In this document: positions 35,316-44,724 of the stretch, piece after piece
Layout of the letters: each line of letters begins with the position of its first letter
Numbering within the stretch: position 1 is the first letter of the stretch
Source of the DNA: Saprospiraceae bacterium
GTDB lineage: Bacteria > Bacteroidota > Bacteroidia > Chitinophagales > Saprospiraceae
Direction of reading: 5' to 3'
Assembly: GCA_013214355.1 (NCBI GenBank)
Contig: JABSSL010000036.1
Coordinates: 28,602-92,601, forward strand
DNA length: 64,000 nucleotides
Position numbers and translations under genes: made by a program
Notes under the pieces: model-generated
Told to the model about the DNA's origin: nothing
The model's database searches: none
What the model saw: only the letters and a program-made list of their open reading frames with translations

Positions 35316-36194
35316 TTGGCACAGTTCAACTGGACATATCTGGCAGATACGGGTCGGCAGTATAGTGTCGGATTATTTCATGGCGATAATACGGGGCACC
35401 TGATGGTGTACCTTAACTCGAAAGTGATCATTATTGATTTTCAAGTTTTGGAAACCAAAACTTACTCCTTCTTCATCGAGGAGGAACTGTGTGAAATTGA
35501 GGTAGAACGAAAAGAAGATGATCGCTTTGCCTACGGGTTTAAAATCAATCAGGATGTTGATACCCCCTTGAATCGTCAACGCAAAGCCAAGGAGAAATCG
35601 GATATGCGCAAAACCTATTGGTTTGCTACCGGTTTTTTCGCCATCATCCTAATTGGTAGCCTTATCTTTGCTTATGCTTACCGGCAAAAGAAGCAACGAT
35701 TGGCGCAGACTTTGAGTAATGCCAGTAGAGCCGTCGCCGTCCAGGTGGTCCAACAGCGTCAGGATTCGGTAGAGTTGAAGTTCCAATTGGAGTTCCAGGG
35801 CTTAACCAGAGACTATGTCCGATCGGTCCCTATTGAAGCCATCATAACCCCCTTTCCCCTGGAAACCGGCGATGAATTCAACCTCCGATTTAGTTTATAC
35901 AAACCCTCCATCAACCAGTTCGATTTCGAAAGTATAACCTATACCCAGCTCGGGCGGTACCGGGATCGTACCATCGCCATCCACCAAAAATCACACCCAG
36001 AACTTACGGAAGATCAAGTGGCTTGTCAGGTAGATATCGCCTTCCAGTTGTATGGGATTGATGGCATGGCCAACTTCTATTTTCAGAACCAGCAGACGAA
36101 AGACTCGCCTCGCTTTAATCAAGACAGTTTCCAAAAATTGATTCGAGATTTGCCTTACCTGGAAAAAGTTGAAGCTTGCCGCCTACCCAACTAG
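35316..36194 (+). CDS. Hypothetical protein with one membrane span
   Basis: A 292-residue protein. The N-terminal domain (about 1-80, FNWTYLADTGRQYSVGLFHGDNTGHLMVYLNS) is beta-rich and cytoplasmic, followed by one span (about 103-121) and a C-terminal domain of about 165 residues expected in the periplasm. I do not recognise a named family. The start codon appears to be TTG at 35316; the next ATG (35403) would cut off the conserved-looking first domain. TACTTTTG at 35311-35318 resembles a -7 box but overlaps this start. Confidence 0.7.
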   Translation: MAQFNWTYLADTGRQYSVGLFHGDNTGHLMVYLNSKVIIIDFQVLETKTYSFFIEEELCEIEVERKEDDRFAYGFKINQDVDTPLNRQRKAKEKSDMRKTYWFATGFFAIILIGSLIFAYAYRQKKQRLAQTLSNASRAVAVQVVQQRQDSVELKFQLEFQGLTRDYVRSVPIEAIITPFPLETGDEFNLRFSLYKPSINQFDFESITYTQLGRYRDRTIAIHQKSHPELTEDQVACQVDIAFQLYGIDGMANFYFQNQQTKDSPRFNQDSFQKLIRDLPYLEKVEACRLPN

Positions 36195-36350
36195 TCCAAG
36201 TGGTGATGAATGAGCGTGAAAAAGTAAGGTTTTCAAAAGCCATAGCCGAGCCTTTGCTTTTGCAGTAAATGGCTGAAGCCTTTGGGTGCTTTTGTAGAAA
36301 TCTGTTATCCTCGCTTGTTTTCAAGCGCTTTTACGCTTCATTTTGACCAA
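36195..36350. repeat. Dispersed intergenic repeat, family 2, copy 1
   Basis: The first 95 bp (from CCAAGTGGTGATGAATGAGC at 36197) align with 42849-42945: shared blocks are GATGAATGAGC, AAAAAG, AAGGTTTT, CATA, GCCGAGC, TTTTGC and GGG(T/C)GC. Near the right end, CTTTTACGCTTCATT is roughly complementary to AATGAGCGTGAAAAAG on the left, so the element can fold back. It lies between the hypothetical membrane-protein gene and scpB, directly behind the first stop codon. Confidence 0.55.
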
Positions 36351-36399
36351 GGCCCCAAAATTGTCCGCCAAGGTTTTTTACTTTTGCGAAAAAAAGAAT

Positions 36400-37026
36400 T
36401 TGGAAAAGCTGGCACAACATATTGAGAGCCTCATTTTTTCAGCTGAAACCCCCATCTCTAAAAAAGAGATGGTTGACTGTCTTACTGAGGCCTTTGGGGT
36501 CAAATTTAATGATGCAGAAATAGAGGAGGCCATTCAGGCTTTAAAGGATAGGTATGAGGATGAGGCCTTCTCCATAGAACCGCTAAAGATTGCTGGGGGC
36601 TATCAGTTTCTTACGAAAGGGGCGTACCATAACACGATCGGTATTTACCTTAAGCAAACGATGAAGAAGCGTTTATCGCGCTCAGCCTTGGAGACCCTTT
36701 CGATTATCGCTTACAAGCAACCCGTAATAAAAAGTGAGTTGGAGCGCATACGGGGCGTGAGTTGTGACTACGCTATTCAAAAACTTTTAGAAAAAGAACT
36801 TGTTGCTATTTTAGGGAGAAGTGAAGGTCCAGGGCGTCCTTTATTGTACGGGACTAGCGAGAAATTCATGGATTATTTTGGCTTGAAAAGCCTCGAAGAC
36901 CTTCCTAAACCGAAAGAATTCAAGGAACCCAGTAACCAAATAGGTGAACAAGCTCCCATTGAAGAATCGGTTACACTTCAAGACGAACCAGCAGCGGATC
37001 CCACCGCTACAACAGAAGAAGAATAG
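36400..37026 (+). CDS. scpB: Segregation and condensation protein B
   Basis: A 208-residue ScpB, the winged-helix partner of ScpA and SMC in chromosome condensation. Recognised by MEKLAQHIESLIFSAETPIS at the start, GGYQFLTKGAYHNTI, SRSALETLSIIAYKQPVIKSELERIRGVSCDYAIQKLLEKELV and GRPLLYGTSEKFMDYFGLKSLEDLP. I chose the TTG at 36400; a longer frame from 36343 would start inside the repeat element, and TACTTTTG at 36379-36386 looks like the promoter -7 box. The C-terminal 35 residues are acidic and low in complexity. DUF2480 follows after 2 bp. Confidence 0.92.
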   Translation: MEKLAQHIESLIFSAETPISKKEMVDCLTEAFGVKFNDAEIEEAIQALKDRYEDEAFSIEPLKIAGGYQFLTKGAYHNTIGIYLKQTMKKRLSRSALETLSIIAYKQPVIKSELERIRGVSCDYAIQKLLEKELVAILGRSEGPGRPLLYGTSEKFMDYFGLKSLEDLPKPKEFKEPSNQIGEQAPIEESVTLQDEPAADPTATTEEE

Positions 37027-37028
37027 CT

Positions 37029-37547
37029 ATGAATGTAGATAAGCCATTAGTTAATAAAGTAGCCGCTAGCGGTCTGATCACCATTAAATTAGAGGAATTC
37101 TTACCGAAAGAGCCCATTGTAGAAATGGATTTGAAAGACTATCTCTTTCATGGTCTCATACTGAAAGAAAAAGATTTCCGGACGGCGCTTAAGGAAATGG
37201 ACTGGACACAATTTGATGGCCAGATACTTACGGTTTATTGCTCCACTGATGCCATTATTCCGATGTGGGCCTACATGCTAGTGGCCACTTACGCCACACC
37301 GCACGCACACACCGTTTTTCAGGGAACGAAGGACGAGTTCCTGCGCCACGCTCTCTATCAACGCCTGGATAAGATTGACTATAAGCAATACGAAGACGAG
37401 CGTTTAGTCATTAAAGGATGTGGAGATGAGCCCGTACCCGCCTCCGCTTATTTGGAAATTACCCGCCGTTTGCAGCCTATTGCAAAAAGTATCATGTACG
37501 GAGAGCCCTGCTCTACGGTGCCCATTTACAAGAAGAAGCGAAAATAG
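37029..37547 (+). CDS. DUF2480 family protein
   Basis: A 172-residue cytoplasmic protein of the Bacteroidota-specific DUF2480 family, recognised by NKVAASGLITIKLEEFLPK, DLKDYLFHGLILKEKDFR, STDAIIPMWAYMLVA and GCGDEPVPASAYLEITRRLQPIAKSIMYGEPCSTVPI. Cys and His residues are conserved-looking, but the function is unknown. It follows scpB with a 2-bp gap, so the two share a transcript. Confidence 0.9.
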   Translation: MNVDKPLVNKVAASGLITIKLEEFLPKEPIVEMDLKDYLFHGLILKEKDFRTALKEMDWTQFDGQILTVYCSTDAIIPMWAYMLVATYATPHAHTVFQGTKDEFLRHALYQRLDKIDYKQYEDERLVIKGCGDEPVPASAYLEITRRLQPIAKSIMYGEPCSTVPIYKKKRK

Positions 37548-37776
37548 GATGGCATAATTCGATTATGTTTTAGTTCCTAATTCACAAGCTTAATGCCAGT
37601 CTACTTGCTGAACGAGAAGCTTTTGTATCCAGCTAAATGAGTCAGCAAGCACGCTATTGTATTTTCCGATTTGTAAGTATCTGAAATCTCCGATAAACTA
37701 TTCTACTTCACTTTCCCCGCAGTTTTTTACCTTTGCAACTTCTTTTTTCCAACCACAAACATGCAAAGGGAAGACC

Positions 37777-39300
37777 ATGGCAAAAAAAATACAATCAGCC
37801 CTTATTTCAGTATTCTATAAAGAAGGTTTAGGACCGATCGTGCAGGAGCTTAAGCGCTTGGGAGTGAAAATCTACTCTACCGGTGGAACCCAGCGGTTTA
37901 TCGAGGAGCAAGGAGTACCAGTTGAGGCTGTTGAGGACTTAACTACTTACCCCTCCATTTTGGATGGTAGAGTAAAGACCTTGCATCCCAAGGTGTTTGG
38001 CGGAATCTTGGCGCGCCGAGAAGAGAGTCACTTGGGGCAGTTGGAAAAATACCAGATTCCAGAGTTGGATCTAGTGATTGTAGATTTATATCCCTTTGAA
38101 GAAACCGTGGCTAGTACGCAGGATGAAAGCGCCATCATCGAAAAAATCGATATCGGAGGCATCTCTTTAATTCGGGCGGCAGCTAAGAACTACAAAGACG
38201 TCGTAGTGGTTCCCTCTCGAGAGGAGTATGGAATGCTCCTTGATTTATTGCAAGAAAAGGACGGAGTAACAGAATTGGCGCATCGCAAGGAATTGGCGCG
38301 CCGGGCCTTCAAGGTATCCTCTCATTATGACACGGCTATTTTCCAATACTTTGATGAAGATACTGATGATCGTGCCTTTAAGCACAGCATGCACCAGCAA
38401 GAGGTATTGAGATATGGAGAAAATCCGCATCAGCAAGGTATTTTCCATGGTGATTTGAGTGGGTTATTTGAAAAGCTGAATGGCAAGGCATTGTCTTACA
38501 ATAATTTAGTAGATATAGATGCTGCCGTGGCTTTAATGGCAGAATTCAAGGATGCTGATCCAACCTTTGCCATTCTGAAGCATACGAATGCTTGTGGAGT
38601 CGCTACCCGACCTACTGTACTACAAGCTTGGACAGATGCCCTGGCAGCGGATAATATTTCTGCTTTTGGAGGGATTTTGATTTGTAACAAAGAAATTGAC
38701 TTAGCTACGGCTGAGGAGATCAATAAGTTATTCTACGAGGTACTAATAGCTCCTTCTTTTGCTGCTGACGCTTTAGAATTATTGAGCGCGAAAAAGAAAA
38801 GAATTCTCTTACAAATCAAAGAATTCTCCGTGCAAGCCCGCAGCTTCAAGAGTCTGTTAAATGGAGTCATTGAACAGGATACAGATCTTAAAATGGAAAC
38901 GGCAGATGATTTGGAAGTGGTGACCAAAAAGGCTCCAACAGATGCTGAAATTGCTGATTTAATCTTTGCCAATAAGTGCGTCAAGCATTTGAAGTCAAAT
39001 ACGATTGTATTGGCACGGGGCAATCAATTGCTTAGTATGGGCTGTGGACAAACCTCCAGGGTCGATGCGCTCAAACAAGCGATAGATAAGGCGGGAAGAT
39101 TTGGCTTTGAATTAGCAGGGGCCGTGATGGCTTCTGATGCATTCTTTCCATTCCCAGATTGTGTGGAAATCGCTCATCAGGCGGGCGTTAGAGCGGTGAT
39201 TCAGCCCGGTGGATCAATCAAGGATCAAGATAGCATTGATTTTTGTGATGAGCATGGGATGGCTATGGTGAAAACAGGCGTAAGACATTTTAAGCATTAG
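37777..39300 (+). CDS. purH: Bifunctional AICAR formyltransferase / IMP cyclohydrolase
   Basis: A 507-residue enzyme for the last two steps of IMP synthesis. The N-terminal cyclohydrolase (about 1-195) has STGGTQRFIEEQG, DGRVKTLHPKVFGGIL and IDIGGISLIRAAAKNYKDV; the C-terminal transformylase has RYGENPHQQG, KALSYNNLVDIDAA, ILKHTNACGVA and SDAFFPFPD. The start at 37777 gives the usual MAKKIQSALISV; an upstream ATG at 37657 would add a leader containing the likely -7 box TACCTTTG (37728-37735). Confidence 0.97.
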   Translation: MAKKIQSALISVFYKEGLGPIVQELKRLGVKIYSTGGTQRFIEEQGVPVEAVEDLTTYPSILDGRVKTLHPKVFGGILARREESHLGQLEKYQIPELDLVIVDLYPFEETVASTQDESAIIEKIDIGGISLIRAAAKNYKDVVVVPSREEYGMLLDLLQEKDGVTELAHRKELARRAFKVSSHYDTAIFQYFDEDTDDRAFKHSMHQQEVLRYGENPHQQGIFHGDLSGLFEKLNGKALSYNNLVDIDAAVALMAEFKDADPTFAILKHTNACGVATRPTVLQAWTDALAADNISAFGGILICNKEIDLATAEEINKLFYEVLIAPSFAADALELLSAKKKRILLQIKEFSVQARSFKSLLNGVIEQDTDLKMETADDLEVVTKKAPTDAEIADLIFANKCVKHLKSNTIVLARGNQLLSMGCGQTSRVDALKQAIDKAGRFGFELAGAVMASDAFFPFPDCVEIAHQAGVRAVIQPGGSIKDQDSIDFCDEHGMAMVKTGVRHFKH

Positions 39301-39361
39301 GAGTTTAACGCTTTATTAAGAGACTTTCTCCAGTAGCCTGGGTCAAAAGGGAAAGAAATCT

Positions 39362-40087
39362 ATGAATCTATGCTTAGATATCGGGAATACAAGGGCTAAA
39401 ATCGGACTTTTCGATGGCCCGCAACTGCAACAGTTTTGGTCTATTCCCCGGGCAGAAATCATGGAGTTCCCCCGAACCCTAACCAACCATTCGATAAAAA
39501 ATGTCATCTTATCTACAGTAGCCCAAGATGTTGGGAACGAGATAAGTCAAATATGGAGAGATCCTGTTAATTTCATCGAACTGAATGAAAAAACAGCCCT
39601 CCCTATACAGAATACCTATCGAACACCCAAGACTTTAGGAAAAGACAGAATAGCAGCTGTAGTCGGTGCTACTTTGGTAGGACCAGCAAATAATAAGTTG
39701 ATTATTGATGCAGGAACTTGCATTACCTTTGAAGTTTTAGAAGATAATCGAATATACCATGGAGGCAATATATCTCCGGGTATTCAGATGAGATTGCAGG
39801 CGATGCATCATTTTACAGCCCGACTACCAGATCTGTCAACCGGAGCCACCGAATCGATCATTGGTTATGATACCCCAAGCGCGATGCGCAACGGGGCACA
39901 ATGGGGAACGATTAGAGAAATAGAAGCAACGATTGATCATTTTGGCCGGCAATTCGATCCCTTAACAGTAATTTTAACAGGAGGAGACGCGAATTTTTTG
40001 GCAGAAAAAATGAAAAGAAAGATATTTGTGCATCAACATTTGGTCCTACTGGGACTAAATAAAATTCTGGATTATAATGTCGAGTAG
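39362..40087 (+). CDS. coaX: Type III pantothenate kinase
   Basis: A 241-residue enzyme for the first step of CoA synthesis. The phosphate motif is DIGNTRAKIGLF near the N-terminus, GKDRIAAVVGA lies mid-protein and the second phosphate motif is IDAGTCITFEV (about 118-128); GGNISPGIQMRLQAMHHFTARLP and LTGGDA follow. All key residues are present. It overlaps the next gene by 11 bp. Confidence 0.95.
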   Translation: MNLCLDIGNTRAKIGLFDGPQLQQFWSIPRAEIMEFPRTLTNHSIKNVILSTVAQDVGNEISQIWRDPVNFIELNEKTALPIQNTYRTPKTLGKDRIAAVVGATLVGPANNKLIIDAGTCITFEVLEDNRIYHGGNISPGIQMRLQAMHHFTARLPDLSTGATESIIGYDTPSAMRNGAQWGTIREIEATIDHFGRQFDPLTVILTGGDANFLAEKMKRKIFVHQHLVLLGLNKILDYNVE

Positions 40088-41447
40088 AAGGAGTAGAATT
40101 TTTGGTTTGTTGTTTGGACTGTTATTTTGTGGTCAACTCTCGGCTCAAATAGAGAGCTCCAGTGATGTGATCAACCCGACGATCAACTCCCCTTTCTCCC
40201 GTTTCGGACTAGGTGATTTTCTTGATCAATACTTCGCAGCCTCTGGAGCAATGGCGGGCCTGCGTGCTGCCTACCAGGATCCTTACCATATGAATTTAGA
40301 TAATCCTGCTTCGCTAGCTTCCTTGAGAGCTACGGCTTTCGAGGTAGGCATTGGAGCTCGGTATTCTAGTTGGGAAAGTCCTTCCGTAGTGGATAATCAA
40401 TGGAGTGGAAACTTAAGATATTTAGCTTTAGGTTTTCCTTTGTTCAACCCCATTAATGAGGCATTGGATCGCAAAGATGGATCTACGGGTTGGGGAATGA
40501 GTATAGCCTTGGTTCCTTATACTTTGGTAGGGTATGACATTGAATCTCAGGTTACGGATGAGAATTTTGACGTAGCAACCAATATATTGAAAGGGAAAGG
40601 AGGAACCTATCGCTTCCGCTGGGGGAATGCTTTTCGCTATAAAGGTTTCTCTGCGGGTGTGAACTTGAACTATAGCTTCGGAAAGCTGACCCAAAACCGA
40701 AAAGTGAGTTTTGATAGCTTGGTTGTTTCGTATGATACCGAGTTTCTGGATGAATTCAGCATCAGTGGGGTAGGTTTTGATCTAGGTTTACAATATCGAT
40801 TTAGAATCGATCAGCCACAGGAGGATGATAATTCTGCAACTTCTGGCCAGTTTCTGACCGTAGGTGTTTTTGGAAACAACCAAAATGAGATCAGAACGAA
40901 CTCTAGCCGCTTTTATCACAGAGATAATTTTGTGAACTATACGACTGATATTCGAGATACGTTGCTGTTCGAAAATAACATAGAGGAGCGGCTTAATCTG
41001 CCGGCCCAATTTAGTATTGGGCTTACCTATGAGCAGGTAAACAAGTTAAAACTAGGTGTGGAATACTCCGTTGGGAATTGGAGCCAGTACCGAAATGAGG
41101 CGAAAGAGGAGAGTCTGATGAACACCTATCAGTTCAGTCTGGGAGCTGAATATGTACCGAATATTCTATCTTATAATAATTATTTTGAAAGGGTATATTA
41201 TAGAGCTGGTTTTTATTATGGGACGGATCCCCGCCATGTTGATGGGTCACAGCTAAGGAAAGTTGGCTTGACTTTTGGGGCAGGCTTCCCGATTGTTATG
41301 CCCCGACAACAGGTTTCCTTTTTTGATATTTCATTTGAGATTGGACAATTCGGCCTCAATGAGGTGCTCAATGAAACCTATGGGAAGGTCACTCTAGGAT
41401 TCACCCTTAATGATAACACTTGGTTTTTAAAACGCAAATTCAATTAA
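40077..41447 (+). CDS. Outer-membrane beta-barrel protein downstream of coaX
   Basis: A 456-residue protein with a signal peptide (about 1-23, ending LSAQ), a conserved-looking NSPFSRFGLGDF and MNLDNPASLASLRATAFEVG near the start, and many strands up to GKVTLGFTLNDNTWFLKRKF. The layout resembles FadL/PorV-type barrels, and such a protein often follows coaX in Bacteroidota. Its overlap with coaX suggests coupled translation. Cargo or partner unknown. Confidence 0.8.
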   Translation: MSSRRSRIFGLLFGLLFCGQLSAQIESSSDVINPTINSPFSRFGLGDFLDQYFAASGAMAGLRAAYQDPYHMNLDNPASLASLRATAFEVGIGARYSSWESPSVVDNQWSGNLRYLALGFPLFNPINEALDRKDGSTGWGMSIALVPYTLVGYDIESQVTDENFDVATNILKGKGGTYRFRWGNAFRYKGFSAGVNLNYSFGKLTQNRKVSFDSLVVSYDTEFLDEFSISGVGFDLGLQYRFRIDQPQEDDNSATSGQFLTVGVFGNNQNEIRTNSSRFYHRDNFVNYTTDIRDTLLFENNIEERLNLPAQFSIGLTYEQVNKLKLGVEYSVGNWSQYRNEAKEESLMNTYQFSLGAEYVPNILSYNNYFERVYYRAGFYYGTDPRHVDGSQLRKVGLTFGAGFPIVMPRQQVSFFDISFEIGQFGLNEVLNETYGKVTLGFTLNDNTWFLKRKFN

Positions 41448-41449
41448 TT

Positions 41450-42844
41450 ATGAAGGTATTACGCAATTTTTTGATGCTAGCGCTTCTTACTGGCTTGAGT
41501 ACCTCAGGTCTTCAGGCACAGTGTCAAACATGGAATGACTCAGACAAGAAAGATCAAGCAGAAAACGCTCACGTAGTGTACCGTCCCTTTATGAAAGGCG
41601 ACCTTTCCAAACTTGATGGTGAAAACTTTCAGATCGCCTTTGATAACTGGAAAACTGCATACGAAATCGCACCTGCTGCTGATGGACAACGCCCTTCTCA
41701 CTACGTAGATGGACGTAAACTATTGAAGGCCATGATGGTTAAAGAATCCGACGCTGCCAAGAAAAAAGAATTGGCTGATTGGGTGATGCGTTTGTATGAC
41801 GAACAAATCCAGTGTTACAAAAACGAAGGTTATTTGTTGGGTCGTAAAGGGTATGACATGTTCTATACTCCGGGTTATGGCTATTCCAAAACTACCTTAG
41901 AAACGCTAGTTTCTTCTATGGAAAAAGCGGCAAACGCCACTGAATACATCATCTATGATCCACTAGGTCAAGTGATGAAGTATTTGTACACGGCTAATCA
42001 GCTTCCTAAGGATGAGTTCTTGAAGATCCACGAGAAAGCCATCTCAATTGCAGATCACAATATAGAGAACAACGCCAAGTACGGTGAATACTATAAGTCA
42101 AGTAAGGCTATCTTCGAAAACCACTTCAAAGAAATCGAAAATGACATCTTTGACTGTGCGTATTTCAAAGAAAAATTGATGCCTTCTTACAAGGAGAACC
42201 CTGAAGATCTAGAGGTGATTAAGTACGTTTACGTTACCTTGAGAGAAAGAGGATGTGACGAGTCAGATCCTGAGGTGGCAGAATTGAAAGGCAAGTACGA
42301 GACCCTAGCCGCTGAGATCAATGCTCAATTGGAAATAGAAAGACGTAAAAACAGTCCTTGCTACGATGCGACCCAATTGCAAAAAGAAGGGAAGTACGAA
42401 GAGGCAATGGCGCGTTACAAGGAATGTGTTGATGCAGGAGAGCAAGAAGGAGAAGCACTAGCACAGGTATACTACAGTATGGCTTTCATCCAAACTTGGG
42501 AGCTAGGAAAGTACCAAGCAGCACGTGCGAATGCGCGCAAAGCCGCTTCTTTGAAAGAAGGATGGGGCAAACCTTATATCCTAATCGGCGATATGTACAG
42601 TAAAACAACTCGCTCTTGTGGTGATGACTGGGCTTCCCGTTTGGCGGTATTGGCGGCGATCGAAAAGTATGCTTACGCTAAATCTATCGATTCTGATGTG
42701 GCAGATGATGCCAATAAGCGAATTGGTAACTTAAGTGGGGCACGTCCAGATGGCCAGGAAGGCTTTATGCGTGGCGTAAAAGCTGGACAAAAGGCTACTG
42801 TGCCATGTTGGATTGGTGAAACGGTAACTATCCGATTCAAGTAA
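41450..42844 (+). CDS. Secreted TPR protein (tandem paralogue 1)
   Basis: A 464-residue protein with a signal peptide (about 1-24, ending LQAQ). The mature part is alpha-helical with TPR-like repeats (FQIAFDNWKTAYEIAPAADGQR, YEEAMARYKECVDAGEQEG, KYQAARANARKAASLKEGWGKPYILIGDMY). It ends in VPCWIGETVTIRFK. The same order of motifs recurs in the protein at 43134-44642. It starts 2 bp after the barrel gene, so coaX, barrel and TPR genes form one set. I set the start at 41450, where the signal peptide begins. Confidence 0.82.
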   Translation: MKVLRNFLMLALLTGLSTSGLQAQCQTWNDSDKKDQAENAHVVYRPFMKGDLSKLDGENFQIAFDNWKTAYEIAPAADGQRPSHYVDGRKLLKAMMVKESDAAKKKELADWVMRLYDEQIQCYKNEGYLLGRKGYDMFYTPGYGYSKTTLETLVSSMEKAANATEYIIYDPLGQVMKYLYTANQLPKDEFLKIHEKAISIADHNIENNAKYGEYYKSSKAIFENHFKEIENDIFDCAYFKEKLMPSYKENPEDLEVIKYVYVTLRERGCDESDPEVAELKGKYETLAAEINAQLEIERRKNSPCYDATQLQKEGKYEEAMARYKECVDAGEQEGEALAQVYYSMAFIQTWELGKYQAARANARKAASLKEGWGKPYILIGDMYSKTTRSCGDDWASRLAVLAAIEKYAYAKSIDSDVADDANKRIGNLSGARPDGQEGFMRGVKAGQKATVPCWIGETVTIRFK

Positions 42845-42848
42845 TTAA

Positions 42849-42967
42849 CCCAAGTTGCGATGAATGAGCTCAAAAAAGAAAGGTTTTGCGGCAACATACA
42901 GCCGAGCGCTTGGTTTTGCTGCAGAAATCTGACGCATTTTGGGCGCTGCAGCATGAATCGCAACTTG
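42849..42967. repeat. Dispersed intergenic repeat, family 2, copy 2
   Basis: CAAGTTGCGAT (42851-42861) and ATCGCAACTTG (42957-42967) are exact reverse complements, delimiting a 117-bp foldback element. Its first 95 bp match the repeat at 36197-36290. It lies 6 bp after the stop of the first TPR gene, between the two paralogues. Confidence 0.6.
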
Positions 42968-43133
42968 CATTAATTAGTTGCGCTAGTAAGGCAACATCAT
43001 GAAAAAATAAGCAACGCAAGGCAAAGTGGTCTCCTAGACCCTTTGCCTTGTGTTGTTTTAGAGAGCTGGCAAGCATGGTGGTGACCCTATTCCTGCTCTT
43101 GCACATTCCTGCACTTTCTTAAATCTGAATCTT

Positions 43134-44642
43134 ATGAATTACAAACTGCTAATCAAGGCTGTCCTAGCAGTTTTGGTGATCAACATATTTGGCCCTACAA
43201 CGACCACCGTAGCGCAAAAAGCCAATACCGAGCAAGAAGATCGAAAGGCTAAAAAAAAGAAAAAGAAGCGCAAGAAGAAAGGAGAGGAAGAAGTGGTGGA
43301 AGAACCTAAGGAAGAAGTGGCTCCACCACCTGTGGATCCCAATCTAAGCCCTTGTCCTAAGTTTACCGATGCACCCGATAAGGATGAGGCTGAAACGAAC
43401 TATGTTCTCTATCGTGATTTCCTCAAGGTCAAGGAATGGGACCAGGCTTTTGATTATTGGCAAAAAGTCTATGCCGTTGCTCCGGCCGCAGACGGGAAAC
43501 GGAATACGGTTTATGCGGATGGTATTCGTTTTCATCAGCATTTTTATGCGGCCACAAAAGATGAAGCTGAGAAGGAAAAGCATGTAGACCGTATTTTCGA
43601 ACTGTATGATGAGATTGGTAGCTGCTACCAAGAGCAGGAATATGTGGCAGCTCGAAAGTCTTTCGACCTTTACTATAAATATCCCAAACGGGCTACCCGA
43701 GAAGAAATCTACCAAATGGCTAAAGGTGCCATCGATGCTGACATTGATAAAGTGCCTGACTTCATCGTCAATCCCTTTACCTCTTTGTTGGTAGAAATGT
43801 ACTTGCAGGAAAAGATTGACGTAGCTGAGGCACAAAAGTACGATGCCAGAATTAAGGAGATCGTAGCTAACGGAGTGGAAAAATGTGAAGGGGTTGGCTG
43901 CCAACGTTGGGAAATCATACAAGGGTATGCTCCGGTTAGATTGGAAGCCTTTGAGACCGTGAAAGGCTTTTATGACTGTGAATACTATCTGGATAAATTC
44001 TATCCCGAGTTCGAACAGGACTCCACCAACTGTGATGTCATTCGCATGGTCTATAGTCGCCTCAAATGGGGAGGATGTGAAGAAACCATGGAGAAGTTTA
44101 AGCATCTAGTGAGAGTGGGTAATGAGGAGTGTGTGGAGGAGACGGCCCTACAGAAAGCGTATCAAGCCCTACGAGATGCCAAATATGAGTTGGCGATTGA
44201 GCTATTCGAAGCGGCGGCTGAGGAAGAGGCCGATATTGAAAAGAAATCAAAATACTTGCTGCTAGTAGCCAAAATCTACTACAGCCATCTTAAGCGTTTC
44301 GGCAAAGCGCGGGAATATGCGCTCAAGGCCGCCGGGGCACGTGAAAATTGGGGTGAGCCTTATCTGCTTATTGGTCAATTGTACGCTTCCAGTGGCCCGC
44401 TTTGTGGACCTGGAACTGGATGGGATAGTCAGATTGTGACTTGGCCTGCCATCGACAAATGGAATTATGCCAAGCGAATTGATCCATCTGTGGCCGCCGA
44501 AGCTAATAAATGGATTGGTCGCTATGCCAAGTACATGCCTTCCCGAGGAGATATCTTTCAGCGGGGCTTGCAGGAGGGAGGATCTTTCTCCGTGGGCTGC
44601 TGGATCCAGGAGAAGACCCGCATTCGCGCGGCTAAGAAGTAG
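43134..44642 (+). CDS. Secreted TPR protein (tandem paralogue 2)
   Basis: A 502-residue paralogue of the preceding TPR protein: it shares the pattern YRDFLKVKEWDQAFDYWQKVYAVAPAADGKR and ends SVGCWIQEKTRIRAAKK. The signal peptide (about 1-27) is followed by a lysine-rich segment (KAKKKKKKRKKKG, about 39-51), an acidic stretch and a proline linker, none of which is in paralogue 1. The lysine stretch is encoded by an A8 run near 43252. A basic surface segment could bind polyanions, but this is a guess. Confidence 0.82.
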   Translation: MNYKLLIKAVLAVLVINIFGPTTTTVAQKANTEQEDRKAKKKKKKRKKKGEEEVVEEPKEEVAPPPVDPNLSPCPKFTDAPDKDEAETNYVLYRDFLKVKEWDQAFDYWQKVYAVAPAADGKRNTVYADGIRFHQHFYAATKDEAEKEKHVDRIFELYDEIGSCYQEQEYVAARKSFDLYYKYPKRATREEIYQMAKGAIDADIDKVPDFIVNPFTSLLVEMYLQEKIDVAEAQKYDARIKEIVANGVEKCEGVGCQRWEIIQGYAPVRLEAFETVKGFYDCEYYLDKFYPEFEQDSTNCDVIRMVYSRLKWGGCEETMEKFKHLVRVGNEECVEETALQKAYQALRDAKYELAIELFEAAAEEEADIEKKSKYLLLVAKIYYSHLKRFGKAREYALKAAGARENWGEPYLLIGQLYASSGPLCGPGTGWDSQIVTWPAIDKWNYAKRIDPSVAAEANKWIGRYAKYMPSRGDIFQRGLQEGGSFSVGCWIQEKTRIRAAKK

Positions 44643-44655
44643 ATCCACCCAGACC

Positions 44656-44712
44656 CGCAAACATCCGAAGTTTACCTCCAGTCAGGCCTGAAGAAACTTC
44701 GGATGTTTTGCG
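44656..44712. terminator. Long bidirectional terminator
   Basis: An 18-base arm (44656-44673, CGCAAACATCCGAAGTTT) pairs with 44694-44712 with one extra T as a bulge. It lies between the TPR gene and the convergent SDR gene. Confidence 0.8.
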
Positions 44713-44724
44713 TGTCCCACAACT

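Noticed and set aside
43344..44105. 253-codon frame on the minus strand inside the second TPR gene
   Set aside because: The plus-strand gene is a clear paralogue of its neighbour; the antisense frame is Phe/His/Ile-rich, typical of a shadow.
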